DNA of 10,933 nt from Spirochaetaceae bacterium. Lineage in GTDB: Bacteria; Spirochaetota; Spirochaetia; Treponematales; Breznakiellaceae. Made by a program: the position numbers and the translations under genes. Within the stretch, counting starts at the first letter, position 1; each line of letters starts with the position of its first letter. Below the pieces are notes generated by a model. That model was not told the DNA's origin. It saw nothing but the letters and a program-made list of their open reading frames with translations, and made no database searches. Positions 4,561 to 10,933 of the stretch are shown piece after piece. The stretch is from positions 1 through 10,933 of the forward strand of contig JAITCP010000018.1 of NCBI GenBank assembly GCA_031283025.1. Direction: 5' to 3'.

Positions 4561-6363
4561 CTACAGAAGCGTTTCCAACTCATCCACAAGGCGCTCAAAT
4601 GCTTTGCAGGCCGCCTGCACCGGTTCGGGGCTGGACATATCCACCCCGGCAACCCGGAGGGATTCTATTGGGAAACGGGAGCCGCCGGATTTCAGAAAGG
4701 CGAAATAATCGTTCCGTTCCTGTTCACCGCCGGAAAGTACCCGTTCCGCCAGAGCGTATGCGGCGGAAATTCCTGTGGCGTACTTGTACACATAAAAGGC
4801 ACGGTAAAAATGGGGAATACGCAGGCCTTCCAGATCGCTTTCTTCTTCAAGGCGCATCTGCGGGCCAAAATATTTTTCCAGCAGGGAGCGGTATTCGCCG
4901 CGGAGCACGTCCAGGGTAAGGGGCGTGCCCGCTTCTTCCAGTTCATGGGCGGTTTTTTCAAATTCAGCAAACATCGTCTGGCGGTACAGGGTGGAAAGAA
5001 AATCATCCGCCCGCTTGTTTATAATGTACCGCTTAAGCTCCGGCGTATCAGCGGTTTTTTCCAAATGCCGGAAAAGGAGTTCCTCGTTAAAGGTGCTGGC
5101 TACCTCGGCCTCGAAAATGGTGTAGCCGTACTGCATAAAAGGGTTTGAACGGGCGGAGTACCAAGAATGCATGGAGTGGCCCCCTTCATGGGCCAGAGTG
5201 AATACATCACGGATTGAATCGTCCTTGTAGTTCATTAAAATGTAGGGATCACCGGAAAAACTTCCGGCGGAAAAAGCTCCGCTGCGCTTTCCCTTGTTTT
5301 CGTAGCGATCCGCCCAGCGGCCCAGGAGCCCGTTCCGCAGTGTGGCAACATACTCGTCCCCCAGGGGGGCAAGTGCCTGTGAAATTATTTCTACCGCTTC
5401 TTCCCAGGGAGTGATCTTTTTTACACCCGGCACAAGGGGGACAAGCACGTCGTAGTGGCGCAGTTCATCCAGTTTAAGGGAACGCGCTCGGAGGCTGTAG
5501 TAACGGTGCAGCGCGCCAAGATTGCCGCTCACCGTGGTAATAAGATTGTCATACACCGCATCGTCCACATCGTCGGGAAAAAGGGCAGCCGCCCGCGCGG
5601 AAGAAAAATTTCTGATCCGCGCGTTGATCACATCCTGTTTGACAGAGCCGGAGTAGAGCGCCGCCAGGGTTGTTTTATGGGCGTTAAAGCAGCCGTAAAA
5701 CGCCTTGTACGCATTGCGGCGGATTTCCCTTTCGGGGTTTTCCATAAACACAGACCAGGTGGATTGGGAAAGGGGAAGCGGGCCGTCTTTTGTTTCAATC
5801 GTTCCAAAGTCAAGATCGACATTGGTCAGTACGGAAAAAGCCTGATCTGCCGTGCCTTCACCTTCGGCATGGAGGGCAAGGATGCGTTCTTCCTTATCGC
5901 TTAAAATATGAGGCTTGTACCGGCGCAGTTTCTTAAGATAGACCGAATACTCCTCCATCCGCGGGTGGGAAAGAAAGTCCGTCATTTCTTTGTTGGGGAT
6001 GGCCTGGATTTCCGGAACTGCCCAGGAGAGGGCCGCTTCTTTTCTGGCGGCAGCCATGGTAAACTTCCCCGTCATGGTTCGGGCCGTGCCGGAGCCCTCG
6101 TCTTCTGTTTCACGGAGATCGCTGTAGTAGGCAAGCCGCTCTTCAAGCACACCCAAGTCCCGGTAAAAATCCAGAAAATCCGCCAGGGTTTCCGCAGATT
6201 TTCCCAGGGTTCCCCTGAAAGCGGGGATTCTTTCCGTTTCCCCGTTATAGCGGGACAGAGCCTGCTCCCAGGCCGCGTCATCGGCAAAAAGGCTCCGTAA
6301 ATCCCATTTATATTGATCTTTTATTTCTGAACGGAGCGGTATGCTCTTCTTGTTTGTTTCCAT
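4561..6363 (-). CDS. pepF: Oligoendopeptidase F, M3B zinc metallopeptidase
   Basis: The 600-residue cytoplasmic peptidase would hydrolyse short peptides, and the length is normal for the family. The N-terminal lobe (about 110-180, including PEIQAIPN and RRYKPHILSDKEERILA) matches the PepF/M3 N-terminal domain. The catalytic domain follows with FTLAHEGGHSMHSW, an HExxH motif at His392-Glu393-His396. The third zinc ligand is probably the Glu in EVASTFNE (about 420). The C-terminal IPHFYRAFYVYKYATGISAAYAL segment is characteristic of PepF. I chose ATG 6361-6363 because AAGG lies 5 nt upstream and METNKK is a usual beginning; an ATG 15 nt further upstream has no ribosome binding site. The gene stands alone on the minus strand and probably serves intracellular peptide turnover. 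Confidence 0.95.
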   Translation of the reverse strand: METNKKSIPLRSEIKDQYKWDLRSLFADDAAWEQALSRYNGETERIPAFRGTLGKSAETLADFLDFYRDLGVLEERLAYYSDLRETEDEGSGTARTMTGKFTMAAARKEAALSWAVPEIQAIPNKEMTDFLSHPRMEEYSVYLKKLRRYKPHILSDKEERILALHAEGEGTADQAFSVLTNVDLDFGTIETKDGPLPLSQSTWSVFMENPEREIRRNAYKAFYGCFNAHKTTLAALYSGSVKQDVINARIRNFSSARAAALFPDDVDDAVYDNLITTVSGNLGALHRYYSLRARSLKLDELRHYDVLVPLVPGVKKITPWEEAVEIISQALAPLGDEYVATLRNGLLGRWADRYENKGKRSGAFSAGSFSGDPYILMNYKDDSIRDVFTLAHEGGHSMHSWYSARSNPFMQYGYTIFEAEVASTFNEELLFRHLEKTADTPELKRYIINKRADDFLSTLYRQTMFAEFEKTAHELEEAGTPLTLDVLRGEYRSLLEKYFGPQMRLEEESDLEGLRIPHFYRAFYVYKYATGISAAYALAERVLSGGEQERNDYFAFLKSGGSRFPIESLRVAGVDMSSPEPVQAACKAFERLVDELETLL

Positions 6364-6376
6364 GTAAATGCCTTGC

Positions 6377-6409
6377 ATTATAGAACCACAATATTGTACT
6401 TATTGTCAA
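6377..6409 (-). promoter_or_regulatory. Weak candidate promoter region of pepF
   Basis: On the minus strand TTGACA (complement of 6404-6409) and TATAAT (complement of 6377-6382) are both perfect, but they are 21 bp apart, longer than the usual 16-18. The spacer contains the 10-bp palindrome ACAATATTGT (6388-6397). An over-long spacer with a central palindrome could mark a regulated promoter, or the match may be chance. Confidence 0.3.
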
Positions 6410-6438
6410 TATGAAATGGTTATGTATCATGGAAATAA

Positions 6439-6462
6439 AATACCCCGCCGCAGCGGGGTATT
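6439..6462 (-). terminator. GC-rich hairpin upstream of pepF
   Basis: A 10-bp perfect stem, AATACCCCGC (6439-6448 with 6453-6462), has a 4-nt loop. On the minus strand it is followed by a T-rich stretch (attttattt), so it reads as an intrinsic terminator in the direction of pepF. No minus-strand gene lies to its right, so it may block read-in to pepF or act as an attenuator. Apart from this hairpin, 6379-6603 holds nothing I can recognise. Confidence 0.5.
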
Positions 6463-6603
6463 AAACCCTCGCCACGAATCAATTTTCAGCCACGAATTCA
6501 TCCTGCGCCTATATTTTTTTGCGCTTGACAAACACAAACAGAGAAAAAATCAGGTGGTAAAAAAAAGCAAAAATTGATTTCTGTGTCAAAAATCTGCTAA
6601 AAC

Positions 6604-6632
6604 TTGACCCTGGCCGGGAAATTTAGTATATT
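6604..6632 (+). promoter_or_regulatory. Sigma-70-type promoter of the candidate small RNA
   Basis: TTGACC (6604-6609) is followed after exactly 17 bp by TATATT (6627-6632), with AT-rich sequence around the -10. Transcription would start near 6639-6641. No open reading frame with a ribosome binding site begins before the terminator that ends at 6727. Confidence 0.65.
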
Positions 6633-6638
6633 ATAAAC

Positions 6639-6727
6639 ATCTGATAGATAATGAAGCATAATGTTCTGTAAAGCACTATCAGTCCGCCTCCCAGGTTTCT
6701 TCACCTCCTTTTCCTGGGAGGTTTTTT
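6639..6727 (+). ncRNA. Candidate small RNA with an anti-Shine-Dalgarno loop
   Basis: A promoter at 6604-6632 and an intrinsic terminator ending at 6727 define a transcript of about 88 nt. It has two hairpins: CTGATAG/CTATCAG (6641-6647 with 6676-6682, large inner loop), then the terminator CCTCCCAGG/CCTGGGAGG (6687-6695 with 6713-6721). The 17-nt terminator loop contains TCACCTCCTTT (6701-6711), identical to the usual 3' end of bacterial 16S rRNA, so the loop could pair with Shine-Dalgarno sequences (AAAGGAGGTGA). C/U-rich loops that bind ribosome binding sites are known in other bacterial regulatory RNAs; the function here is inference. I do not recognise a named RNA family. The alternative is a leader that ends transcription ahead of comM. 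Confidence 0.6.
6687..6727 (+). terminator. Strong intrinsic terminator
   Basis: A perfect 9-bp GC-rich stem, CCTCCCAGG (6687-6695) with CCTGGGAGG (6713-6721), is followed directly by six T (6722-6727). The loop is unusually long at 17 nt and carries the anti-Shine-Dalgarno sequence described for the small RNA. Confidence 0.88.
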
Positions 6728-6735
6728 ATATTAGA

Positions 6736-6843
6736 ATTGTTCAAAAACTTCAGTTCTTGAACAACTTCCTATTAAAATTACAAAATACGCAGTATTTTGC
6801 TTAACTTGTTCAAGAACCAACCGGGTTCTTGAACAAGTCTATT
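6736..6843. repeat. Paired-palindrome (REP/MITE-like) element, inverted copy 2
   Basis: This is the reverse complement of 3579-3697. It contains the hairpin ACTTGTTCAAGAACC (6804-6818 with 6824-6838), identical in its arms to copy 1. The partner hairpin around 6736-6766 has one internal mismatch. The spacer (taagcaaaatactgcg and onward on the minus strand) matches copy 1 with few substitutions, but lacks its 10-bp duplication. The shared boundary on the minus strand is aatagact. Confidence 0.85.
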
Positions 6844-6870
6844 CATCCAGAAGATTTTTCTCGGTTTTTA

Positions 6871-6989
6871 TCTCACGGAGGAGCACAAAGTTGAATGAAG
6901 GGGTTGTAGTATGCAAGCTGGGTTTGTTAACTTCACGCAATGTTCTCGGACAAAAATCTTCTTCATCTTCCTTTGGAGTCTCCGTGAGA
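6871..6989. repeat. Imperfect inverted repeat element, copy 3
   Basis: TCTCACGGAG (6871-6880) is perfectly inverted at 6980-6989. Imperfect pairing continues inward (gagcacaaagttgaatgaag with cttcatcttcctttggagt) around a centre of about 60 nt. The arms use the same ctccgtg/cacggag motif as the elements near the left end. No gene is seen in 6844-7111. Closer to comM there is only a short direct repeat, ACAGTAAAA at 7067 and 7083. Confidence 0.55.
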
Positions 6990-7111
6990 AAAAATTCGAG
7001 TAAAAACAAAAAAATCGTAAAAAACGCACCCTCCACTAAAGCGCCGCTGATCTCTTTGCCTTATAGACAGTAAAACGGCTATACAGTAAAAGCGCCGCTT
7101 TAGGAGGATAT

Positions 7112-8893
7112 ATGTACATTACCGGTTATACTCCCTTTGCAGATCGGGGTATTCTTATCAGGGTAGAAACTGACATACGCCGGGGCATACCGGGCATTGA
7201 TATTTCCGGCCTTGCGGAGGGGGCCGTTAAGGAAGCCAGGGAACGGGTTCGTGCGGCATTCCGGAATTCGGGACTTGCCTTCCCCGTAGACCGGATTTTG
7301 ATCAACATGGCTCCGGCAGGAGTTAAAAAAGAAGGGGCCGAGTTGGATTTGACCATTGCCCTTTCCGTAATGGCTGCGGCGGGGCTTGTTCCCGGTTTGG
7401 CGGCACTTCCCGAACAGCTTATGGTGCTTGGGGAACTGGAACTTTCCGGGCGGGTGCGCCCTGTCCGGGGTGTGCTGGCCGCCGCCGCCGCAGGGCTTGC
7501 CGAGGGGATACGGTTTTTTATTGTTCCCAAAGAGAACGAGGAAGAAGCGGCTGTGCTGTTGAACCGCCCGGCCAAAAACGCAGGCGGCGGGGCGGTTCCG
7601 CCCGTCCATTTTGCCGCCGTTTCCAGCCTGGACGAGGCAGCCCATGCCCTGGTGCTGTTGATCACGGAGGGAAATTTTCCGCCGCCTCTCCGCAATGTCC
7701 CGGCTTTTACAGGTGAGGCCGCCGCCTTACCGGACTGCGGCGATTTTTCTGAAGTGCGGGGGCAAGTCCGGTATAAGCGGGCGCTGGAAATAGCCGCCGC
7801 CGGAGGCCACAACCTGCTTGTTTTCGGCGCGCCGGGAGCGGGGAAAACCATGCTCACACGGCGGCTGCCTTCCATAATGGCGCCGCTGACGGCAGAAGAA
7901 GCGGTGGAGGTAACCCGCATTCACAGTAATGCGGGACAGGCCGGTTCCACAGAAACAGGTTTTTCCCTTGTCAGCCGCCCCCCATTCCGTTCGCCCCACC
8001 ATTCAGCCAGCGCCGAAGGAATCCTTGGGGGAGGCCGGACTGTCCGTCCCGGTGAAATCAGCCTGGCCCATTTTGGCGTTTTATTTTTGGACGAAGCGCC
8101 GGAATTTAAGGTCAACGTATTGCAGGCGCTCAGGGAACCTTTGGAAGATCGGGTAATTACCATTGTAAGAGCGGAAGGGCCGGTAAAACTCCCTGCGGAT
8201 TTTCAGTTAATCATGGCGGCCAATGCCTGCCCCTGCGGCAGGCTGGGCGCATTCGCCGGAATTCAGGACGATTCCATTGCGGGTGATTTTCCCGCAAATG
8301 ATTTTTCCGGTACGGGGAGCTGTCTTTGCAGTCCGGAAGAAATCCGCCGGTACTGGAAAAAATTCGGCGGCGCACTCTTGGACCGTATAGAAATCCGTGT
8401 GCCGGTGCTGAACACTTTGCAGCCGGGCGGAAAAGCCGAACCCAGCTCTGTAATTCGGCGGCGGGTAATGCGGGCGGTGGAAATGCAGCGCCGCCGCTTT
8501 GCCGGTAACAGCGGCGCTATTCACGGAGACAGCGCCATTCACGGAAGCGGCGCCATTTACGGAGGCAGCGCCATTCACGGGAACAGCGCCATTCACGGAA
8601 ACAGCGCCGTTTCCGGCTGCCGCCGCAACGCCAGCATGGGCCCTGCCCAAATTACCGCTTATTGCCCCCTTACCGGAGCGGCAGAACGGGCTTTTCGTAA
8701 AGCAGCGGAAAGACTGGCCTTTTCCGGACGGGCCTATTATGGTATTCTAAAAGTAGCCAGAACCATAGCGGATTTGGAAAACAAAGAGAGCATTGAGGCG
8801 GAACATATTCTGGAAGCTGTACAGCACCGCCGCTCGGGGGATGATCCTTATGACATATTTCAAGAATTTGATCCGTTGTCAAAACTCGGCTAG
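7112..8893 (+). CDS. comM: ComM/YifB-family Mg-chelatase-like AAA+ ATPase
   Basis: The 593-residue protein belongs to a family that, where studied, acts as a hexameric branch-migration helicase integrating DNA during natural transformation. The N-terminal Lon-protease-like fold (about 1-185) includes RGIPGIDISGLAEGAVKEAR and INMAPAGVKKEGAELDLTIA. The AAA+ core follows with Walker A GAPGAGKT (239-246), RSPHHSAS (293-300), Walker B VLFLDEAPEF (323-332), AANACPCG and ALLDRIEIRV. The C-terminal domain includes FSGRAYYGILKVARTIADLE. It is longer than the roughly 500-residue norm through two insertions: about 20 residues around 380-402, between CPCG and CLCSPEEIRRY, and a six-unit GNSAIH repeat (465-501). 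ATG 7112 follows AGGAGG (7102-7107) at a short 4-nt spacing. The start and domain order are otherwise standard. Confidence 0.95.
   Translation: MYITGYTPFADRGILIRVETDIRRGIPGIDISGLAEGAVKEARERVRAAFRNSGLAFPVDRILINMAPAGVKKEGAELDLTIALSVMAAAGLVPGLAALPEQLMVLGELELSGRVRPVRGVLAAAAAGLAEGIRFFIVPKENEEEAAVLLNRPAKNAGGGAVPPVHFAAVSSLDEAAHALVLLITEGNFPPPLRNVPAFTGEAAALPDCGDFSEVRGQVRYKRALEIAAAGGHNLLVFGAPGAGKTMLTRRLPSIMAPLTAEEAVEVTRIHSNAGQAGSTETGFSLVSRPPFRSPHHSASAEGILGGGRTVRPGEISLAHFGVLFLDEAPEFKVNVLQALREPLEDRVITIVRAEGPVKLPADFQLIMAANACPCGRLGAFAGIQDDSIAGDFPANDFSGTGSCLCSPEEIRRYWKKFGGALLDRIEIRVPVLNTLQPGGKAEPSSVIRRRVMRAVEMQRRRFAGNSGAIHGDSAIHGSGAIYGGSAIHGNSAIHGNSAVSGCRRNASMGPAQITAYCPLTGAAERAFRKAAERLAFSGRAYYGILKVARTIADLENKESIEAEHILEAVQHRRSGDDPYDIFQEFDPLSKLG
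8504..8614 (+). repeat. In-frame 18-bp minisatellite inside comM
   Basis: There are six units: one of 21 bp (8504-8524) then five of 18 bp starting at 8525, 8543, 8561, 8579 and 8597. The consensus is ggaaacagcgccattcac, encoding G-N-S-A-I-H. Units 4 and 5 are nearly identical. It falls between the ATPase core and the C-terminal domain, where most ComM proteins have a short linker, so unit number could vary without breaking the reading frame. Confidence 0.9.
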
Positions 8894-8937
8894 TTTTGAC
8901 AATGGCTTTAGTAAAATCGGACAAAAGCCCGATTTTT
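8876..8937 (+). terminator. Two tandem hairpins at the end of comM
   Basis: TTGTCAAAACT (8876-8886) pairs perfectly with 8892-8902 across the comM stop codon. A second hairpin, AAAATCGG (8913-8920 with 8929-8936), ends in TTTTT and looks like an intrinsic terminator. Together they probably end comM transcription. A third hairpin (8955-8985) follows before the next gene. Confidence 0.6.
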
Positions 8938-8954
8938 CAGCTAAATCCAAGGCT

Positions 8955-8985
8955 GCTTTTTCAAAAACAGAAGTTTTGAAAAAGC
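8955..8985. repeat. REP-like hairpin overlapping the likely start of the next gene
   Basis: GCTTTTTCAAAA (8955-8966) is perfectly inverted at 8974-8985 with a 7-nt loop. Its core (ttcaaaaac, gaagtttt, gaa) resembles the second hairpin of the paired-palindrome element at 3666-3697, so it may be a diverged single unit of that family. The likely TTG start of the metallo-hydrolase gene (8976) lies within its 3' arm. Confidence 0.5.
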
Positions 8986-10079
8986 CCGGTACAATTAAAA
9001 CCTGGCCTCTCTTTTTTTCTCTGGCAGTTTTTGTTTCCTGCGCTACCCAGAACCCGGGATTTGATGAAGATGAGTGGCTTGAAAAAGCGAACGCGGCTGA
9101 TCCCGCCCTGCTTTACGGAACACACCGGGACGAGCAGGGTATCTTTTTTAACCCGTGGATGTCCCGTCCAACGCTCAAGAGAAACAGATTTTTTTTCCGT
9201 AAAAAAAGAAAAGTTGATGACTTTCCCGCCGAACAGTACGGGCCGGTGAACAATACCTACGAGTATCTTACAAACTCCGGGCTTAACAGTATTTCTTTTA
9301 TAGGGCACGCTTCTTTCATCATCAAGATTGACGGCGTTACTATTCTAACGGATCCTTTTTTTTCCAACCGCGCCCTGATAGTTTCCAAGAAGGTAAAAAT
9401 CCCCTTTGATTTTTCAAAATTACCTCAGCGTCCGGTGGTTTTGATAAGCCACAACCATTACGATCACCTTGACAAGTGGACGGTAAAACAGCTTGTAAAA
9501 AAAGAGGCTGTGTTTGTCGTACCCCTTGGTCTTAAGGAATTTTTTATCAAGCTGGGTGCAAAAGAAGTGCATGAACTTGACTGGTGGCAGAGTACCAGCG
9601 TTGGGACAGCGGCCGCCAGTTCAGCCGCCGCCAATACAGCGAGTACAAGTACAGTGAATTTTACCTTACTTCCCGCCCAGCATTGGTCCCGCCGTTTAGG
9701 CCAGCCTGCCGGAACAACCTTGTGGGGCGGCTTTTTAATAGAAGGTTCCAAAACAATTTATTTTTCCGGCGATACCGGATATTTTTGCGGCTTTAAGGAA
9801 TTCGGAAAACAGTACACCATAGATTATGCGCTCCTTGGCGCGGGCGCGTATGAACCACGCTGGTTTATGCACTACCAGCACATGAACGTGGCGGAATTTT
9901 TCCGCGCTGCGGACGATCTTAATGCGGGAACGGTTATCCCCATGCACTTTGGCATAATAAACCTAAGCGATGAACCTTTGGTTTATCCGCTCCACGAAAT
10001 AAAACTGCACCTTGAAAAACACCCGGAATATGTTCCCCGGACCAAGCCGCTCCGTGTTGGTGAATTTATTTCATGGTAA
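8976..10079 (+). CDS. Metallo-beta-lactamase-fold lipoprotein, NAPE-PLD/UlaG-like hydrolase
   Basis: The predicted lipoprotein has 367 residues from TTG 8976. From that start the signal peptide is MKK...WPLFFSLAVFVSC, with lipidated Cys22. The start is uncertain: in-frame ATG 8850 has a G-rich sequence about 9 nt upstream, but would add 42 residues encoded by the comM end and by terminator-like hairpins. The metal site is complete: HNHYDHLD (HxHxDH, His159-His164), His in PAQHWSRR, Asp in FSGDTGY, and a final His in IPMHFG. The segments GAYEPRWFMHYQHMNVAEF and TTLWGGFLIEG place it near the NAPE-PLD/RomA-like branch of the fold, which hydrolyses phosphodiesters including lipid ones. The substrate here is unknown. 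An Ala/Ser/Thr-rich insert (VGTAAASSAAANTASTST) interrupts the loop before the QHW motif. It converges on the efflux gene, only 17 bp away. Confidence 0.88.
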   Translation: MKKPGTIKTWPLFFSLAVFVSCATQNPGFDEDEWLEKANAADPALLYGTHRDEQGIFFNPWMSRPTLKRNRFFFRKKRKVDDFPAEQYGPVNNTYEYLTNSGLNSISFIGHASFIIKIDGVTILTDPFFSNRALIVSKKVKIPFDFSKLPQRPVVLISHNHYDHLDKWTVKQLVKKEAVFVVPLGLKEFFIKLGAKEVHELDWWQSTSVGTAAASSAAANTASTSTVNFTLLPAQHWSRRLGQPAGTTLWGGFLIEGSKTIYFSGDTGYFCGFKEFGKQYTIDYALLGAGAYEPRWFMHYQHMNVAEFFRAADDLNAGTVIPMHFGIINLSDEPLVYPLHEIKLHLEKHPEYVPRTKPLRVGEFISW

Positions 10080-10096
10080 CCAGGGCTTTCCCAAAA

Positions 10097-10933
10097 CTAA
10101 TCAAGTCTTGGAAATGGCTCAACCGTTTCTTTAAGCGGTTCAATGTGAATGGTTGCGATTATTCCAAAATCCTCCTTTATTTTTTCTTCTATCTCACTTG
10201 CAATTTTGTGGCCTTTTTCTATGGTCATGTTTTTGTCCAGCCTGATATGCAGGGTTAATTCCTTTTCAGTTACATAATTATGGAGATGAAAATGATGAAT
10301 CTGCAGATTGTCATGGTACATTGTTTTAACAAGGGCGATGATTTTTTCAACCAAATCTTCACCGGGTTCTTCACCCAGCATTTTGGTTACCGTCTCTTTT
10401 ATGATTGTAATCGCCGCATAAAACAAAAACAGGGCGATGACTGCGGCCAGGGCGCTGTCAATCCACCAGAAGTACTCTGCCAGAAATATGCCGGCAAGCA
10501 CAACCACGGATGACAACGCATCCGATCTGTGGTGCCATCCGTCTGCTTTTACGCTTGTGTTGCCGGTTTTTTTTGCGATATAAAACGCATATTGGGCCAA
10601 TGCTTCTTTAACCACTATAGACACAGCCGTAACCACAATGGCAATAAGCCCGTAATGAACAGCTTCCCTGTTCATGAATTGAGTGATTGATCGCTTAAAA
10701 AAATCATAGCCTATGATGCCAAGAATGAAGGCGATAAAAAGGGCGGCGATCTGTTCCCAGCGCCCGTGCCCAAAGGGGTGTTCCTTATCAGCTTTTTTCG
10801 ACATGAATTTTGTGGCGATCACCAAAACTATCGAACTTATGGAATCCGACAAGGTATGCCAGGCATCGGCTGTCAGGGCCAGCGAACCGGTAATAACGCC
10901 CGCCCAAAATTTAAGGGCAAACAGGATTGAATT
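10097..10933 (-). CDS. Cation diffusion facilitator family transporter, 5' end beyond the window
   Basis: This inner-membrane exporter of divalent metal (Zn, Fe, Mn or similar) exchanges metal for protons. The frame stays open to the right edge, so the N-terminus is missing; the visible 278 residues begin in membrane helix 1 or 2. Two HxxxD metal sites are seen, ADAWHTLSDS in helix 2 and ADGWHHRSDALSS in helix 5, as expected for the transport site, with its His/Asp set suggesting zinc-type specificity. FGHGRWEQIAALFIAF marks helix 3. The cytoplasmic C-terminal domain (about the last 85 residues) contains IHHFHLHNYVTEKELTLHIRLDKNMTIEKGHKIASEIEEKI and ATIHIEP, the usual dimerisation and regulatory metal-binding fold. 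It ends tail to tail with the metallo-hydrolase gene with no obvious terminator between them. Confidence 0.93.
   Translation of the reverse strand, partial: NSILFALKFWAGVITGSLALTADAWHTLSDSISSIVLVIATKFMSKKADKEHPFGHGRWEQIAALFIAFILGIIGYDFFKRSITQFMNREAVHYGLIAIVVTAVSIVVKEALAQYAFYIAKKTGNTSVKADGWHHRSDALSSVVVLAGIFLAEYFWWIDSALAAVIALFLFYAAITIIKETVTKMLGEEPGEDLVEKIIALVKTMYHDNLQIHHFHLHNYVTEKELTLHIRLDKNMTIEKGHKIASEIEEKIKEDFGIIATIHIEPLKETVEPFPRLD

Noticed and set aside
6687..6727. Minus-strand AAAAGGAGGTGAAG as the ribosome binding site of a small gene.
   Set aside because: No start codon with an open frame follows at a suitable distance; the sequence is better explained as the complement of the terminator loop.
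6839..7036. Minus-strand 65-aa frame between the palindromic element and comM.
   Set aside because: It runs through the inverted repeat arms, has no ribosome binding site, and ends in the repeat element; no recognisable protein features.
8793..8975. N-terminal extension of the metallo-hydrolase from TTG 8793 or ATG 8850.
   Set aside because: It overlaps comM and three hairpins, and would bury the lipoprotein signal peptide behind 42-61 extra residues. ATG 8850 cannot be excluded because a G-rich sequence lies upstream.

Overview
The window looks like chromosomal DNA of a spirochaete, most likely a Treponema of the termite-gut lineage. This rests on remembered family features and not on a search: a lipoprotein that joins three InlB_B (Listeria-Bacteroides) repeats to a long array of GTFTMSGGEISGNTA repeats with a TAGP..LDS..GGWE tail, beside ordinary housekeeping genes of moderate GC. 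Two strands of history are visible. The pepF, comM, metallo-hydrolase and cation-efflux genes look native. The stretch at about 3.2-4.5 kb is an AT-rich accessory islet full of repeats.

Layout from left to right. Positions 1-470 hold no gene, only imperfect inverted repeats built from a cacagagg/ctccgtg motif. A small XRE-type regulator (475-798, minus) is divergent from a 729-residue repeat lipoprotein (961-3150, plus). Their 162-bp intergenic region has back-to-back promoters whose -35 boxes overlap, and a direct repeat placed as an operator over the lipoprotein promoter. The lipoprotein gene ends in a 14-bp hairpin. Next come two short genes, a 76-aa conserved-looking hypothetical (3353-3583) and a T5orf172-like GIY-YIG protein (3832-4479). 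Their products are unrelated, but each follows nearly the same 75-76 nt leader with a small covarying hairpin. A palindromic element of about 110-120 bp sits directly after the first of these genes and recurs, inverted, at 6736-6843.

Oligoendopeptidase F (4561-6363) is on the minus strand. Behind its start is a gene-free stretch of about 750 bp containing a good sigma-70 promoter and, about 90 nt later, a strong intrinsic terminator. Together these define a candidate small RNA. Its terminator loop carries 11 nt identical to the anti-Shine-Dalgarno end of 16S rRNA. comM (7112-8893) follows, with an in-frame 18-bp minisatellite inserted after its AAA+ domain. Three consecutive hairpins separate it from a NAPE-PLD-like metallo-beta-lactamase-fold lipoprotein (ending 10079). 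This converges on a cation diffusion facilitator gene whose 5' end lies beyond the window.

No defence island, CRISPR array, prophage or complete biosynthetic pathway is visible. The most novel items are the shared structured leader in front of two unrelated genes, the anti-SD-loop small RNA candidate, and the inverted pair of palindromic elements bracketing 3 kb. All of this is read by eye, with no database search or folding program.
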